Program-made: the position numbers and the translations under genes | Shown here: positions 8,116 to 17,687 of the stretch, piece by piece | How positions within the stretch are numbered: position 1 is the first letter of the stretch | How the letters are laid out: each line of letters opens with the position of its first letter | The notes under the pieces: model-generated | Databases searched by the model: none | The model's input: only the letters and a program-made list of their open reading frames with translations | What the model was told of the DNA's origin: nothing | DNA from: Candidatus Sulfotelmatobacter sp. | GTDB lineage: Bacteria > Acidobacteriota > Terriglobia > Terriglobales > Acidobacteriaceae | DNA length: 55,040 nucleotides | Direction of reading: 5' to 3' | Assembly (NCBI GenBank): GCA_030041475.1 | Contig: JASHNU010000049.1 | Span: forward strand, 1 to 55,040

Positions 8116-8376
8116 CTAGTTCCGTTTCTCCTGTTCCGCGATATACATGATCTCGTGCTTGAAAATGAACAGATTGGGCGCGCCCTCGCGCGTCAACCGC
8201 AACATGTGCTTGTCGTAGTATTCGATCCAGCCACGCACGGTCTGGCCGTCCATTAACTTGATGGATACGATCTTCTGCTTCTCTCCCAGCGCCTTTAGAA
8301 AGGCGGCTTCTTCAAACGTCTCCTCTGGAGGGGGCGTGCGCCCGCGCTTGTTGCCCGGTGCAGGACGGAAAGGCAT
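8116..8376 (-). CDS. hfq: Hfq-like RNA chaperone (Sm/LSm fold)
   Basis: The protein has 86 residues from ATG at 8376; upstream in-frame codons show neither Sm features nor a ribosome site. After a Pro/Arg/Lys-rich N-terminus, residues 26-80 align with Hfq. FLKALGEKQKIVSIKLMDGQ matches the Sm1 strand set with its conserved Gly, and FKHEIMYI is the Sm2 counterpart of the E. coli YKHAIS motif, with His74 retained. Hfq forms a hexameric ring binding small RNAs and mRNAs. The Sm1 motif lacks the QG of E. coli Hfq (VRGWIEYYDKH here), so the proximal-face details may differ. It is minus-strand, between the TonB receptor and the inositol monophosphatase. Confidence 0.85.
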   Translation of the reverse strand: MPFRPAPGNKRGRTPPPEETFEEAAFLKALGEKQKIVSIKLMDGQTVRGWIEYYDKHMLRLTREGAPNLFIFKHEIMYIAEQEKRN

Positions 8377-8501
8377 AAGTGGAATTGTACACACAAACGG
8401 GGGATCTAGTTCCCACGCGGACAAATCGGCCAAAAGCCTGGGGATATGGGCACCGATGGCCCGAGTACCACGGATGCGCCGGAACTCCATTCCCCAGCAA
8501 C

Positions 8502-11500
8502 CTAGAACCTGATCTTAAAGGTGAATTCCATCACTCGTGGCGAACCCAGGCCGAACACTCCCGAGCCCAGGCCAAGGCGAAGGCTGGCGGGCTGCCCGCC
8601 GGTGGTGCCGGAGGTGCCGTTCACGCTTCCCACGATGGGCGCCTGACCCAAAGTGCTGAGGACGCCACTGAGAGTGTTCTTGGGGCCGTCGAGGTTGGCG
8701 AAATTCATCACATTGAAGAAGCCGACCCCGGGCTGCAGTTCCACACGGTCCTTAATCTTGTAGGTCCAGCTGAAGTTTGCGTCCACGGAGCGTAACCAGC
8801 CGTTGTTGGCCGAGTCGATCGGCGGCGAATTGACGACAGGCATGACCGCCCCCAATTGCGTGAGTTCCTGCTGGTTAAACAACCCCGAACTAAGCAGTGT
8901 CTCTCCAGCGGGAGTGGGTTTGCCGGCGGCGGTTGCGTTGTACTTGCTGATCACCTGGCTGATGTTGCCGCTGTTCACGCTGCGCCCAAAAGCGCCCGGG
9001 CCGGTTCCGGGCAAAATGCCTCCCAGCACACCATTCGAGCCGCTCGCCGCGTAGCCATCTCCTTGGCCGTCGCCGTTCACCGCCGTCACCAAGATGCCGC
9101 CCGGTAGGCCAGTGGGCGCGAGGGTGAGCGTCGTCGGCAGGCCGCTGTAGAAATGCCCAATCATGCTGAGATGGAAATGAAACGGGAAGTCGGCTGTGCC
9201 TCCGAAGGAAAACTGATTCCTGCGATCGAGTCCGTTGGGTCCGATGAACTTATTTGGGTTCGCGTAATCCCAAGCGCTGTTAATGAAGTCGCTGTCGGAC
9301 GAGTCCGACACATATTTCGAAAGCTGATACGAGGCCTCCAGGTTCAGGTGCCGCACGATATGGAACGGATTGGGTACATCCTCCTTGAACGAAAATTGCA
9401 GCGCACTCAAAACGGATCGCCCGATGGGGAACAGCATCTGATTGCCGCCGAGTGCGGGGTTTCCGTTGGTGCCGTTGGCGATGCCGCCAAAAGCCGCATT
9501 CGGACATGGTCCTCCGCCGCAAAGTTCATATCCGGAATCGAGACCATACGAGAGCGTCCCCGCCGGAGATCCGGTGGGCACTGGGTGCGAGGCAAAATCA
9601 ACGATCGTAGCTCCGCCACCTCCCGGGTGCAGACCGGGGCAGCTTGCGATCGCCGCATCAATGGAAAGCACGCCGCAGTCTGCAAGCGTCTGGCTGACTG
9701 CCATTATTGCGGCGTTCAGGTTGATGAACCGCGCATCACCCACGTGGTTGGTGTCCACGGCAAGCAGCGTGTGCGTGGAGATGTTGCGCAGATAATCCGC
9801 TGTGAACACCATTCCCGGCCGCAGTTCATGCTGGATGCCAAGGTTCATCTGCACCGAGCGCGGACTGCGGTAGCCCGGAGCCAACAGGTTAGTTCCCGTC
9901 CCGTACGGACCCGTATCCTGCAGAATGGTGCCGATGTATGCCGGGTTCGGTGCGGTCGAGCTGCCGGCTGCAGATGCCTGAAAATCGGACTGCAGAGTCG
10001 TAATCGCAGAGAGCACTGACCCGATCGGTTGGCCACAGGGGTCGGGGCCCGTGTAAGTGAAGGGCAAGGGCTGCAGCGCACCTGCTGAGCACGCCGTGAG
10101 GCTCTGCCGGAAACTGCCGGTCTCGAGGCGCGCCGCGCGGTCGGACAACACGTTGTTCCAAAGCGCGTTCTCGAAAAACAGGCCGGCTCCGCCGCGGATC
10201 ACAGTCTTTCCCTCTTTCGACATGTCCCAGGCAAAACCAAACTGAGGAGCAAAGTTCAGATTGGGGTTGCGGACGCGATCCTGCAGGCCGGTATAAAACT
10301 CGTTGTTGAATGCGGAGAGAGCGGCGATGGGACCCAGGTCACTGTCGGTTCTTCCCGTGTCCCTTGCGTAGCGCACGCCATAGCTGAAAGTAAATGTCGG
10401 CGACGTCTTCCAGGAATCGCCAAGGTAGAATGAGATGCGATTGTCCGGACCCAGCCCGCCGGCAGGAAATCCGAATGCTGCCTTCTCGGTTTCAAATCCT
10501 TGCCCATTGCCCAGGATCACGTTGCTGGCCGGATAATTCAGGGCATTCGCTGCCCCGCCCGCCAGCGTTCCGCAAAGCAGGTTGTAAGCTCCTCCAGTCA
10601 AAGTGCAAGCCGAAGCGCTGGCATTAATGGCCGGTCCATTCGCCAGAAGCCCTGCAAATCCACCTCCCTGGATATGGTTGAAGCCGAAGCCGAAGCGCAC
10701 AATGTGCGAGCCCCAAACCCGGCTGCCACCATAGTTGGCCTGATAATCCGATTGGGCTATCGACTGCGAAGCCACGGCCCCCTGGCCAGCGCAGTAAACA
10801 TCGGGCGCAACCCCGGAACGGTTCAGGCAGAACGGATCGGGACCGACCGCCAGGTCGACCGGCAGAGTCCCTGCTAATGGAGTTGTCGTGGGCGTGGCAA
10901 GGTGGCTGAACAACTTCAGGTACCCGCCACGGATGCTGTGAAAATAGCTACCAGTTGAGAAGCCGAGTCCGATGACGTGATCACGCGCGAGCGTCGTGTT
11001 GTCGAGTGGCTGAAACGAGGTCGGCTCAAAGGTCGACGTGTCGCTGTTCTGGTCATAGGAGAAACGGTAAAACGCTTTGTAGTTCTGGTTGATCTGGTAA
11101 TCCAGCCTGGCGATTCCGTTGGTCTCCCGAAACGGCGCGAAGAACGAGGTTGAGTCGGTTTGAAAAGGAGGACCGCCAAAAACGGGCAGATTGAAGTCCT
11201 GCTTGGTGCGCTCGAGATCCCCAAAAAAGAAAAGTTTGTTCTGGATGAGGGCGCCGCCGAAGTTGCCGCCAAATTGATTTCTCTCAAACGGAGTGTCCGA
11301 GCCGCCGGGTAGATTGGCGTTGAAGCGCTGATTCTGAAATGCGTAGTAACCCTGGCCGTGAAAATCGTTGGTCCCCGATCGGGTGACGACGTTGACAGCG
11401 CCTGACGAGGTCAACTTGGTGGACAAGTCCAACAGCGACTGCTCGACTTGAAACTCGTCGATGGCGCTCTGGGGAATATTCTGCGTCGTGGTTCCCACGG

Positions 11501-12152
11501 TCTCGTCACTGGTATCCACTCCGTCCACTTCGATGCGCGTCGTGCGGCCAAAGCCGCTACCGAACGAAATCGAAGACAATCCTTTCTTAGTCGGATCGAT
11601 GTTCCCGCCATCCTGAATCTGAATGCCAGGTTCCAGTTGCGCGAGGGCGAGAAGATTTCGTCCGTTGACCGGCAGATTCTCAATTTGCGCAGAGGTCAGC
11701 ACGCCCTGCACCGTGGCTTGCTCGGTGTTCACCTGCAGCGTGCTAGCCTGCACCGGAACTGTTTCTGTAGACGGACCCAACTGCAGCTTGAAATTCTGAG
11801 TCGCTGTGACGCCCACCTCAACGGTGACAGTCGCTTCTGATGTTTTAAAGGTTGGCGCTTCCACGCGCACTACATACGCGCTAGGGATGAGTGAACCGGA
11901 AGCATAGGTTCCCGTCGAGGTGGTGGAAGTTGTAATGACTTGGCCGGTGGCTTTGTCTATGATGGTGATCTTGGCGCCGGCAACGACTGCGCCCTGCGGA
12001 TCGCTGATAATTCCCACGATGCTGCCCGTACTGGTTGTCTGAGCGGAGAGTGAAAGAATCCCCACGAATATTGCGACGACAAATATAAGTACCTTGAATT
12101 GCGCTGTCAGACCGAGTCGTGCACGAACCCCGGGGGAACCGAATTTCAACAT
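8502..12152 (-). CDS. TonB-dependent receptor, Oar-like with carboxypeptidase-regulatory-like domain
   Basis: The 1,216-residue protein has a good ribosome site (GGAAGG) before ATG 12152 and a signal peptide ending near LSLSAQ. Residues about 38-125 form a CarboxypepD_reg beta-sandwich (GSIVGIISDPQGAVVAGAKI). A plug region follows, with LPVNGRNLLALAQLEPG and SGAVNVVTRSGTNDFHG. The remainder is a long beta-barrel ending in FTFKIRF with a terminal Phe, as expected for outer-membrane insertion. This architecture is massively expanded in acidobacteria and is thought to import oligosaccharides, peptides or other polymers with ExbBD-TonB energy. No adjacent SusD or enzyme gene indicates the ligand. 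Confidence 0.9.
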   Translation of the reverse strand: MLKFGSPGVRARLGLTAQFKVLIFVVAIFVGILSLSAQTTSTGSIVGIISDPQGAVVAGAKITIIDKATGQVITTSTTSTGTYASGSLIPSAYVVRVEAPTFKTSEATVTVEVGVTATQNFKLQLGPSTETVPVQASTLQVNTEQATVQGVLTSAQIENLPVNGRNLLALAQLEPGIQIQDGGNIDPTKKGLSSISFGSGFGRTTRIEVDGVDTSDETVGTTTQNIPQSAIDEFQVEQSLLDLSTKLTSSGAVNVVTRSGTNDFHGQGYYAFQNQRFNANLPGGSDTPFERNQFGGNFGGALIQNKLFFFGDLERTKQDFNLPVFGGPPFQTDSTSFFAPFRETNGIARLDYQINQNYKAFYRFSYDQNSDTSTFEPTSFQPLDNTTLARDHVIGLGFSTGSYFHSIRGGYLKLFSHLATPTTTPLAGTLPVDLAVGPDPFCLNRSGVAPDVYCAGQGAVASQSIAQSDYQANYGGSRVWGSHIVRFGFGFNHIQGGGFAGLLANGPAINASASACTLTGGAYNLLCGTLAGGAANALNYPASNVILGNGQGFETEKAAFGFPAGGLGPDNRISFYLGDSWKTSPTFTFSYGVRYARDTGRTDSDLGPIAALSAFNNEFYTGLQDRVRNPNLNFAPQFGFAWDMSKEGKTVIRGGAGLFFENALWNNVLSDRAARLETGSFRQSLTACSAGALQPLPFTYTGPDPCGQPIGSVLSAITTLQSDFQASAAGSSTAPNPAYIGTILQDTGPYGTGTNLLAPGYRSPRSVQMNLGIQHELRPGMVFTADYLRNISTHTLLAVDTNHVGDARFINLNAAIMAVSQTLADCGVLSIDAAIASCPGLHPGGGGATIVDFASHPVPTGSPAGTLSYGLDSGYELCGGGPCPNAAFGGIANGTNGNPALGGNQMLFPIGRSVLSALQFSFKEDVPNPFHIVRHLNLEASYQLSKYVSDSSDSDFINSAWDYANPNKFIGPNGLDRRNQFSFGGTADFPFHFHLSMIGHFYSGLPTTLTLAPTGLPGGILVTAVNGDGQGDGYAASGSNGVLGGILPGTGPGAFGRSVNSGNISQVISKYNATAAGKPTPAGETLLSSGLFNQQELTQLGAVMPVVNSPPIDSANNGWLRSVDANFSWTYKIKDRVELQPGVGFFNVMNFANLDGPKNTLSGVLSTLGQAPIVGSVNGTSGTTGGQPASLRLGLGSGVFGLGSPRVMEFTFKIRF

Positions 12153-12398
12153 CCTGCACCTTCCCTTTCGTTGTAATGCGATTCGCCGAATCTTTCACTC
12201 TTTCAGCCGGTTGCCGCTTTCGTCAAGGCCGGCTACGAGGGCGATCATCGATCAAGCTACATTGCCCGCCTCGCGAAAGCGAAATTCTCCTCGTCGCAAC
12301 CGCGCAATTGAGAATCAATTTAGTAGTTTACGCACTATGAATTACAGGCAATACCTCACGAAATACTCCCAACACGTCGTGCCCTGTCTCGAATCATC

Positions 12399-13391
12399 TC
12401 AAAAATCGGACTTAACGGTGTAGTAACCAGCGCGATGGCGAACGCGATACGCTGGCGACTCGGGCGCGCCCACGACCTTTACTTCGATGCGGCGAAACTC
12501 TGAGAACGACGCACGCTGCAACGGGTAGTAGGCCAGCAGGTACTGGGTGCGGAGTTCGTCGCTGATTTTGTGAAAGGCTTCGTCCAACTGCGCCATCGAG
12601 GTCGCATAGTAGTACTTGCCGCCCGTATCCTCCGAAAGCTGGATCAGAGCATGCTCACCGCCGGTCTCGCGGCCGGCACTGCTCTCAATCGGCACCACAA
12701 TGATCGAGTAGACCATCGCTTCCGCCTCTTGCGCCGCGCGTACCGCCTGCTTGTAGTCCACCTTGCTGATTGTGTCTCCACCGTCGGTGATCAGGACGAT
12801 GACTTTGCGTCCCTTGCGCTTGTCCAGAGCACGGGAGACCAGATAAATCGCGTCGTAGAGTGCCGTGGCCGCGCCAAGTCGGATGTGATCAAGGCTCTCG
12901 TCTATTTGCTTGAGGTCGGGAGTGAACCCGTGAGTCGCTTCGCGCACGACCTCGCTAAAGCCATACACCGAGAGCCCATCGATCGGGCGCACAATGTCAT
13001 GCGCGAAGCGCTTTGCCGACGCGACTTCCAGCGGCAGGTCGTGGCGCGTGCTCAGACTGGTGTCAACCGCGAGAGCGATTGAAAGCGGCAACGCCGATTC
13101 GCGGTCGAACACGGCGATTTTCTGCTCGTGTCCGTCCTCGTTGAGCACGAAATTCTCCTTTGTCAGGCCACCGATGGGAGAGCCGTGGGCATCGGTGACA
13201 GTCACGTACACATTCACCAGATTGACGTCGACTTTGAGCGTGGTCTCCGGCCGGGACTGTTGGGCCGGAGTTGCCTGCGCCGATCCGGCTTGCGATGCCC
13301 CAGGTTGCTGGGCCCGGAGAACTCCGCCCCATGAGCAGCAGACGAACAGAAAAAGGCACGCAACAGGGTGACAGGTGGCGAGTTTTCTCAT
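12399..13391 (-). CDS. VWFA-related protein of the acidobacterial type
   Basis: The 330-residue protein has a signal peptide (about residues 1-27) and a Gln/Ala/Ser/Pro-rich linker. A beta-sandwich-like segment follows (LKVDVNLVNVYVTVTDAHG, then LTKENFVLNEDGHEQKIAVFD). The von Willebrand A domain carries the metal-ion-dependent adhesion site Asp110-Ser112-Ser114 in VDTSLS and a later ITDGGDT. This matches the VWFA-related family (TIGR03436-like) found in many copies in acidobacteria. Its role is unknown; extracytoplasmic protein binding is inferred. It sits 67 bases after the MoaD-MoaE gene on the same strand. Confidence 0.9.
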   Translation of the reverse strand: MRKLATCHPVACLFLFVCCSWGGVLRAQQPGASQAGSAQATPAQQSRPETTLKVDVNLVNVYVTVTDAHGSPIGGLTKENFVLNEDGHEQKIAVFDRESALPLSIALAVDTSLSTRHDLPLEVASAKRFAHDIVRPIDGLSVYGFSEVVREATHGFTPDLKQIDESLDHIRLGAATALYDAIYLVSRALDKRKGRKVIVLITDGGDTISKVDYKQAVRAAQEAEAMVYSIIVVPIESSAGRETGGEHALIQLSEDTGGKYYYATSMAQLDEAFHKISDELRTQYLLAYYPLQRASFSEFRRIEVKVVGAPESPAYRVRHRAGYYTVKSDF

Positions 13392-13458
13392 CGAGTGACT
13401 GAATTATACCTGTGTATTTGCCGTGTACTTAGAAGGCGCGACCTTGCGCGGGGCTGCC

Positions 13459-14193
13459 TCAGGCAGACGGATTTGCACGGGGAATTTCGGCCGGGAAGGG
13501 TTCGCCATCCGCCCATACGGCGCCGTCCTCGAAATACTCCTTCTTCCAGATGGGAACCGTGCGCTTGAGAGTGTCGATGAGCCAGCGGCAGGCTTCAAAG
13601 GCCGCGGCGCGATGGGCTGAGGCCACCGCGATCAGCACGCTGGTTTCTCCAATTGCGAGCCGTCCGAGGCGGTGTACGATCGTGACATCGCGGATCTGAA
13701 ATTTCTTGAGAGCCTCGGCAGCCAGCGACTCCATCTGTTGCAGCGCCATTCCTTCGTAGGCCTCGTAGTCGAGATAGAGCGTGCGGCGGCCGCGGGTCTG
13801 GTTCCGAACCACGCCCTCGAATACAAGAGCGGCGCCATCCTCCCCTTGCTTAAGCTCGGTCAGCACACGCTGTGTGTCGATGGGATCACGGACGATCGAG
13901 GCAAAGCGTAGCGACTTCACAGCGACCGTCTCACTCGCAGCGTCTTCAGATCCTCCACTCACCGGTGGAAGCAGTGCCACCTCATCCCCAGAATGCAGCC
14001 TAGTATCTGGTTCCGAATACTCCTGATTCACTGCCATGGCCAAAGCCGACAGCGATTCCTTCAGTCGCGGAATCTGCACTTCGTAGTGGGTCAGCACGTC
14101 GCGAAGCGAGGCGCCTTCCTGCAGGTCGATCATGTCAGATGACTTCCCGGCGAGATCTTTCAACATCCCGAAGAAAAGCACGCGAACGCGCAT
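13459..14193 (-). CDS. Fused molybdopterin synthase (MoaD-MoaE)
   Basis: The protein has 244 residues from ATG at 14193. Residues 1-81 are MoaD, a ubiquitin-like sulfur carrier starting MRVRVLFFGMLKDLAG and ending PPVSGG. Residues about 96-240 are MoaE, with VFEGVVRNQTRGR, YLDYEAYEGMA, HRLGRLAIGE, HRAAAFEACRW and PIWKKEYFEDG. The complex inserts dithiolene sulfurs into cyclic pyranopterin monophosphate during molybdenum-cofactor synthesis. The MoaD diglycine must be free to be thiocarboxylated, so the internal GG at 80-81 implies proteolytic release, as reported for the mycobacterial MoaX fusion. No other moa genes are nearby. The molybdoenzyme at 46.9-51.4 kb is an obvious consumer of the cofactor. 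Confidence 0.9.
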   Translation of the reverse strand: MRVRVLFFGMLKDLAGKSSDMIDLQEGASLRDVLTHYEVQIPRLKESLSALAMAVNQEYSEPDTRLHSGDEVALLPPVSGGSEDAASETVAVKSLRFASIVRDPIDTQRVLTELKQGEDGAALVFEGVVRNQTRGRRTLYLDYEAYEGMALQQMESLAAEALKKFQIRDVTIVHRLGRLAIGETSVLIAVASAHRAAAFEACRWLIDTLKRTVPIWKKEYFEDGAVWADGEPFPAEIPRANPSA

Positions 14194-14304
14194 ATGTGAG
14201 ACAGTAAGTTTACCGCAAGCTTGAAAAGAAAAGCGGCGAGCGAAGCCCAGCAAACGGCTCCAGTTCCGGTGAGAAGTGAATCCGGCGGCAAGTGCCTGGC
14301 TTCC

Positions 14305-14341
14305 TAAAATCAAAACCCCCATGCCTCATGAGGCGTGGGGG
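14305..14341 (-). terminator. Rho-independent terminator after lon
   Basis: CCCCCATGCCT (14316-14326) pairs with AGGCGTGGGGG (14331-14341) to form an 11-bp stem with one G-T pair around a CATG loop. Read on the minus strand it is followed by TTTTGATTTT. It ends the lon transcript 27 bases past the stop and separates lon from the moaD-moaE gene. The plus strand also has TATTTT after the stem, so it could act in both directions. Confidence 0.8.
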
Positions 14342-14367
14342 TATTTTCAGCCGAGCCGACGTTGCAA

Positions 14368-16848
14368 TCAGGCTCGTGTCGTCAGCACCTTGTCAGTGAG
14401 CGGCTCGGTCTGCTTGCGCGGCTCTGGGCGATAGTCCTGTCTGGAATCCTTCGGGACTGAAGGCACCTTGCTTTCCTCGACCATCGGCAACGAAATGCAC
14501 AGCGCTTCGTCAATGGTCTTGACATAATGAACAGCGAGGTTTTCGAGTTGCTCGGGCGTGAGATCTTCCTCAACGTTGGTCTTGTTCTCCGCCGGCAGAA
14601 TCACGTCGCGCACGCCGGCCCGTTTGGCGGCGAGCACTTTTTCCTTGATGCCGCCAACCGGAAGCACGTTCCCGCTGAGCGTGATTTCGCCGGTCATAGC
14701 AACGAGCGGCTGAATTCTGCGACCAGTGAGGAGAGAAACCAGTGCGGTTGCCATGGTGACGCCAGCCGAAGGCCCATCCTTCGGAATCGCGCCCGCGGGC
14801 ACGTGAATATGAATGTCGTGCGTCGCGAAGAAGTCGTCGCCAATACCAAGACGCTCGGCATTCGAGCGCACCCAGGTCAACGCCGCCTGCATGGATTCCT
14901 GCATAACCTGGCCAATCTGCCCGGTCATGGTGAATCCGCCTTTGCCTTTCATGGCGTTGGCTTCGACGAACAGCACATCGCCGCCAGCCGGAGTCCACGC
15001 CAGCCCCACCGCGACTCCCGGGCGCTCCGTCCGTTCGGCGATTTCGCCCTCGGTGCGAATCTTGATGCCGCCAAGAAATTCCTGAATGACTTCCTGGGTC
15101 ACCGTGAGTTTCTCGGTCTTCCCTTCCGCCAGTCGGCGGGCCTGCTTGCGGCAGATGGTGCCGATATTGCGCTCCAGGTTGCGCACTCCCGCTTCCCGCG
15201 TGTAATGGCGGATGACGTAGCGCACCGCGTCCTCGGGAAATTCAATCAGCTCCGGCGTGATGCCGTTTTCGTCGATCTGCCGCGGAATCAGATACTGGAA
15301 TGCGATGTGGACTTTCTCTTCTTCCGTATAACCCTGCAACTCGATGATTTCCATGCGATCGCGCAGGGGCTCGGCGATGGGATCGAGCATGTTTGCAGTC
15401 GTAATGAAGAGCACTTTCGACAAGTCGAACGTCACGTCCAAGTAGTTATCCCGGAACGAGGAGTTTTGTTCAGGATCGAGCGCCTCCAGTAGCGCTGAAG
15501 CCGGATCGCCGCGGAAGTCGCGGCCGACCTTGTCGATTTCGTCAAGCATGAACACCGGATCCTTGGTCTCTGCGCGCCGAATGCCCTGAATGATCTGCCC
15601 CGGCAGGGCACCGATGTATGTACGGCGATGCCCGCGGATTTCCGCTTCATCATGCACGCCGCCCAGCGACAGCCGCACAAACTTTCGGCCAAGCGCCCGG
15701 GCGATCGATTTGCCCAGCGAAGTCTTGCCGACGCCCGGAGGTCCCACGAAGCACAGAATCGGCCCCTTCATGCTCGGCTTCAGCCGACGCACCGAGAGAT
15801 AGTCCAGGATGCGGTTCTTTACCTTCTCGAGATCGTAGTGGTCATGATCGAGAATCTCCTTGGCCTTGAGAATCTCGATTTCCTGGCCCGAGGTTTTCGC
15901 CCACGGCAACACGGCCAGCCACTCGATGTAGTTGCGCGTCAGTGAATAGTCGGCGGCCATCGGCGACATGCGCGACAGGCGGCCCAACTCCTTGAGCGCT
16001 TCTTTCTTGACGTCGTCAGGCATGCCCGCGTCTTCAATTTTCTTTTTCAGGTCTTCAACATCGCGCTGGCCTTCGTCCTGCTCGCCCAGTTCCTTCTGGA
16101 TAGCTTTCATCTGCTCGCGCAGGTAATACTCGCGTTGCGTCTGTTGAACCCGGTCCTGGACTTCGCTTTGAATCTTGTTGCGCAGCTGCTGAACTTCCAG
16201 CTCCTTGGCCAGGTGCTGGTTGATCTTCTGCAGGCGCACGAGCACATCGGTGGTTTCAAGCGTGTCCTGTTTGTCGGGCGTGGACAGCGAGGGCAGCGAC
16301 GACGCGATGAAATCGACCAGGCGGCCGGGTTCATCAATGTTCATCGCGACCGTGGAAAGTTCGTCGGAGAGCGTGGGCGAGCCGGCTACGATCTGCTGGA
16401 ACAGGGTCAGCACGTTGCGCTGCAGAGCTTCAATCTCGGATGTGACGGCGGGCGCAGCGCCCTCCGGCATCTGGGTGTAGTGAGCCCGCATGAACGGCGT
16501 CAGCTGCGTAAACTCGCCCAGATGAACCCGCTCCAGGCCTTCGGCGAAGACAAACAGGCTCTGGTTGGGCATTTTGACGACTTTGTGGACTACGGCGGAA
16601 GTACCCACCGTGTACAGATCACTGGGCTGAGGGGTATCGACGCGCGCCTCGCGCTGCGCCACTACAATAATCGTCTTGTCCTCGCCCAGGGAATTGATCA
16701 GCTGCACCGAGCTTTCCCGTCCTACGGTAAGCGGCAAGACCGCGTGCGGGAACAAAACCGTATCCCTCACGGGCAGCACGGGAAGAGCCCTTTGGTCGTT
16801 TGTTTCCTTAATCTTAGGAGTACGCTCGATGGGCGGTTGTTCAGTCAT
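14368..16848 (-). CDS. lon: ATP-dependent Lon protease
   Basis: The protein has 826 residues from ATG 16848, with AAGGAG five to six bases upstream; a longer in-frame start has no ribosome site. The order is the LON substrate-binding domain (about 20-215, [19 protein letters not shown]), a coiled-coil (about 225-300), and the AAA+ module with Walker [10 protein letters not shown] near residue 370 and Walker B FMLDEIDK. The serine protease domain has Ser694 in DGPSAGVT and Lys737 in GGIKEKVL, the catalytic dyad. It degrades misfolded and regulatory proteins in the cytoplasm. It is a single gene with its own terminator. I see no CIRCE-type inverted repeat upstream. Confidence 0.97.
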   Translation of the reverse strand: MTEQPPIERTPKIKETNDQRALPVLPVRDTVLFPHAVLPLTVGRESSVQLINSLGEDKTIIVVAQREARVDTPQPSDLYTVGTSAVVHKVVKMPNQSLFVFAEGLERVHLGEFTQLTPFMRAHYTQMPEGAAPAVTSEIEALQRNVLTLFQQIVAGSPTLSDELSTVAMNIDEPGRLVDFIASSLPSLSTPDKQDTLETTDVLVRLQKINQHLAKELEVQQLRNKIQSEVQDRVQQTQREYYLREQMKAIQKELGEQDEGQRDVEDLKKKIEDAGMPDDVKKEALKELGRLSRMSPMAADYSLTRNYIEWLAVLPWAKTSGQEIEILKAKEILDHDHYDLEKVKNRILDYLSVRRLKPSMKGPILCFVGPPGVGKTSLGKSIARALGRKFVRLSLGGVHDEAEIRGHRRTYIGALPGQIIQGIRRAETKDPVFMLDEIDKVGRDFRGDPASALLEALDPEQNSSFRDNYLDVTFDLSKVLFITTANMLDPIAEPLRDRMEIIELQGYTEEEKVHIAFQYLIPRQIDENGITPELIEFPEDAVRYVIRHYTREAGVRNLERNIGTICRKQARRLAEGKTEKLTVTQEVIQEFLGGIKIRTEGEIAERTERPGVAVGLAWTPAGGDVLFVEANAMKGKGGFTMTGQIGQVMQESMQAALTWVRSNAERLGIGDDFFATHDIHIHVPAGAIPKDGPSAGVTMATALVSLLTGRRIQPLVAMTGEITLSGNVLPVGGIKEKVLAAKRAGVRDVILPAENKTNVEEDLTPEQLENLAVHYVKTIDEALCISLPMVEESKVPSVPKDSRQDYRPEPRKQTEPLTDKVLTTRA

Positions 16849-17156
16849 GTTTCTCCTTGAGTGTAACTCGCTCAAGTTTAGATGTCGCTCCAGCGGGAAA
16901 GGTTTCAGGCCCCGTCCCTCAGTCATCGAATTCTATTCCTGTTTCGGCGCACGCTGCACCATACCTAAGGTGCAGAGGCTAACGCGGACCTAGCCTGCTT
17001 GCCAAGCACGAAATTGGCGCCGGCTCGCTATAAGTTCGGTTTTGGGGATTCGGGGCCACATCAAAGAGGAGAAAGGCCTCATGGAATGTGACAGGGCCTT
17101 CCTTAGTCAAGGCACGAAAAGTTCCGTTGCCGTGCGCACCAACTGCTGATCGAGCC
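16849..17156. other. Intergenic region upstream of lon with one short reading frame
   Basis: These 308 bases separate lon (minus strand) from a small secreted protein gene whose stop is at 17157. They must hold the lon promoter near the left side, but I cannot pick a convincing -35/-10 pair. On the plus strand a TATAAG hexamer near 17030 precedes a short frame (17081-17149) that has a good ribosome-binding site. No long inverted repeat is visible. Confidence 0.5.
17081..17149 (+). CDS. Possible 22-residue small protein
   Basis: ATG at 17081 is preceded by AGAGGAG nine bases upstream, which is as good as the best ribosome sites in this window. The frame encodes 22 residues (MECDRAFLSQGT, then KSSVAVRTNC) and stops with TGA at 17147. 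It has no hydrophobic segment; the two Cys are near the ends. It converges on the gene at 17157 with seven bases between the stops. It may be a genuine small protein, a leader, or chance. Only conservation or ribosome profiling would settle this. Confidence 0.35.
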   Translation: MECDRAFLSQGTKSSVAVRTNC

Positions 17157-17519
17157 TTAGAAAACGTGTTTTGCCGTGTCGCCGCGGAAAACTAACTCCT
17201 CCAGCACCCTTTCGTTGGCGGCATTCTGTTTGTATGTCTTCTCCGTTGTATCGGCTTTTTGCGCCAGTGGAACCAGCGTGCATTTCACCTTGACTTCGGG
17301 ATTCTTGCCGCTCTTGAACACCATGATGTGATCCGTTCCCTCCATGGTGTGGCGGACCACATAGTCACCCGCCGGCAACAGGGCCGTCCCAATCCGCGTG
17401 GGGACATCAAAAGTGACCTTGTAAGTATCACGGATGCCCATGTTTTTTTCGGCCGCAATGGCAAACGACGCCAGGGCCATTACGCAGATCAGGATTCCTA
17501 CCACTTTCAACACATGCAT
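17157..17519 (-). CDS. Small secreted protein of unknown function
   Basis: The 120-residue protein starts at ATG 17519 with GGGGGGAG directly upstream and has a signal peptide ending at about residue 22 (LASFAIAA). The mature part contains a beta-rich core (YKVTFDVPTRIGTALLPAGDY, split by a turn) followed by HIMVFKSGKNPEVKVKCTLVP. Short secreted proteins with a 'tG-tLPAGdY' pattern recur in acidobacterial genomes in my recollection, with no known activity. It stands alone between lon and pheA, both on the same strand. Confidence 0.75.
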   Translation of the reverse strand: MHVLKVVGILICVMALASFAIAAEKNMGIRDTYKVTFDVPTRIGTALLPAGDYVVRHTMEGTDHIMVFKSGKNPEVKVKCTLVPLAQKADTTEKTYKQNAANERVLEELVFRGDTAKHVF

Positions 17520-17687
17520 AACTCCCCCCTTATGAATGATTCAAGTTTCTGGAAGAGACACTTCTACGGCACTACCATCCAAGAGTCTAGGATCCGCGTC
17601 TCCCGTTTAATGTGTGCGCGGTCACACAGGAGTGTGAGTTCTGATTCTCCCTGATTCTGCCGACACTGCCACCTTCCGTAGCACCGC

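Noticed and set aside
14527-15492. 321-residue plus-strand open frame inside lon
   Set aside because: The region encodes the conserved ATPase and protease domains of Lon on the other strand; the plus frame has a biased His/Arg-rich composition typical of antisense frames.
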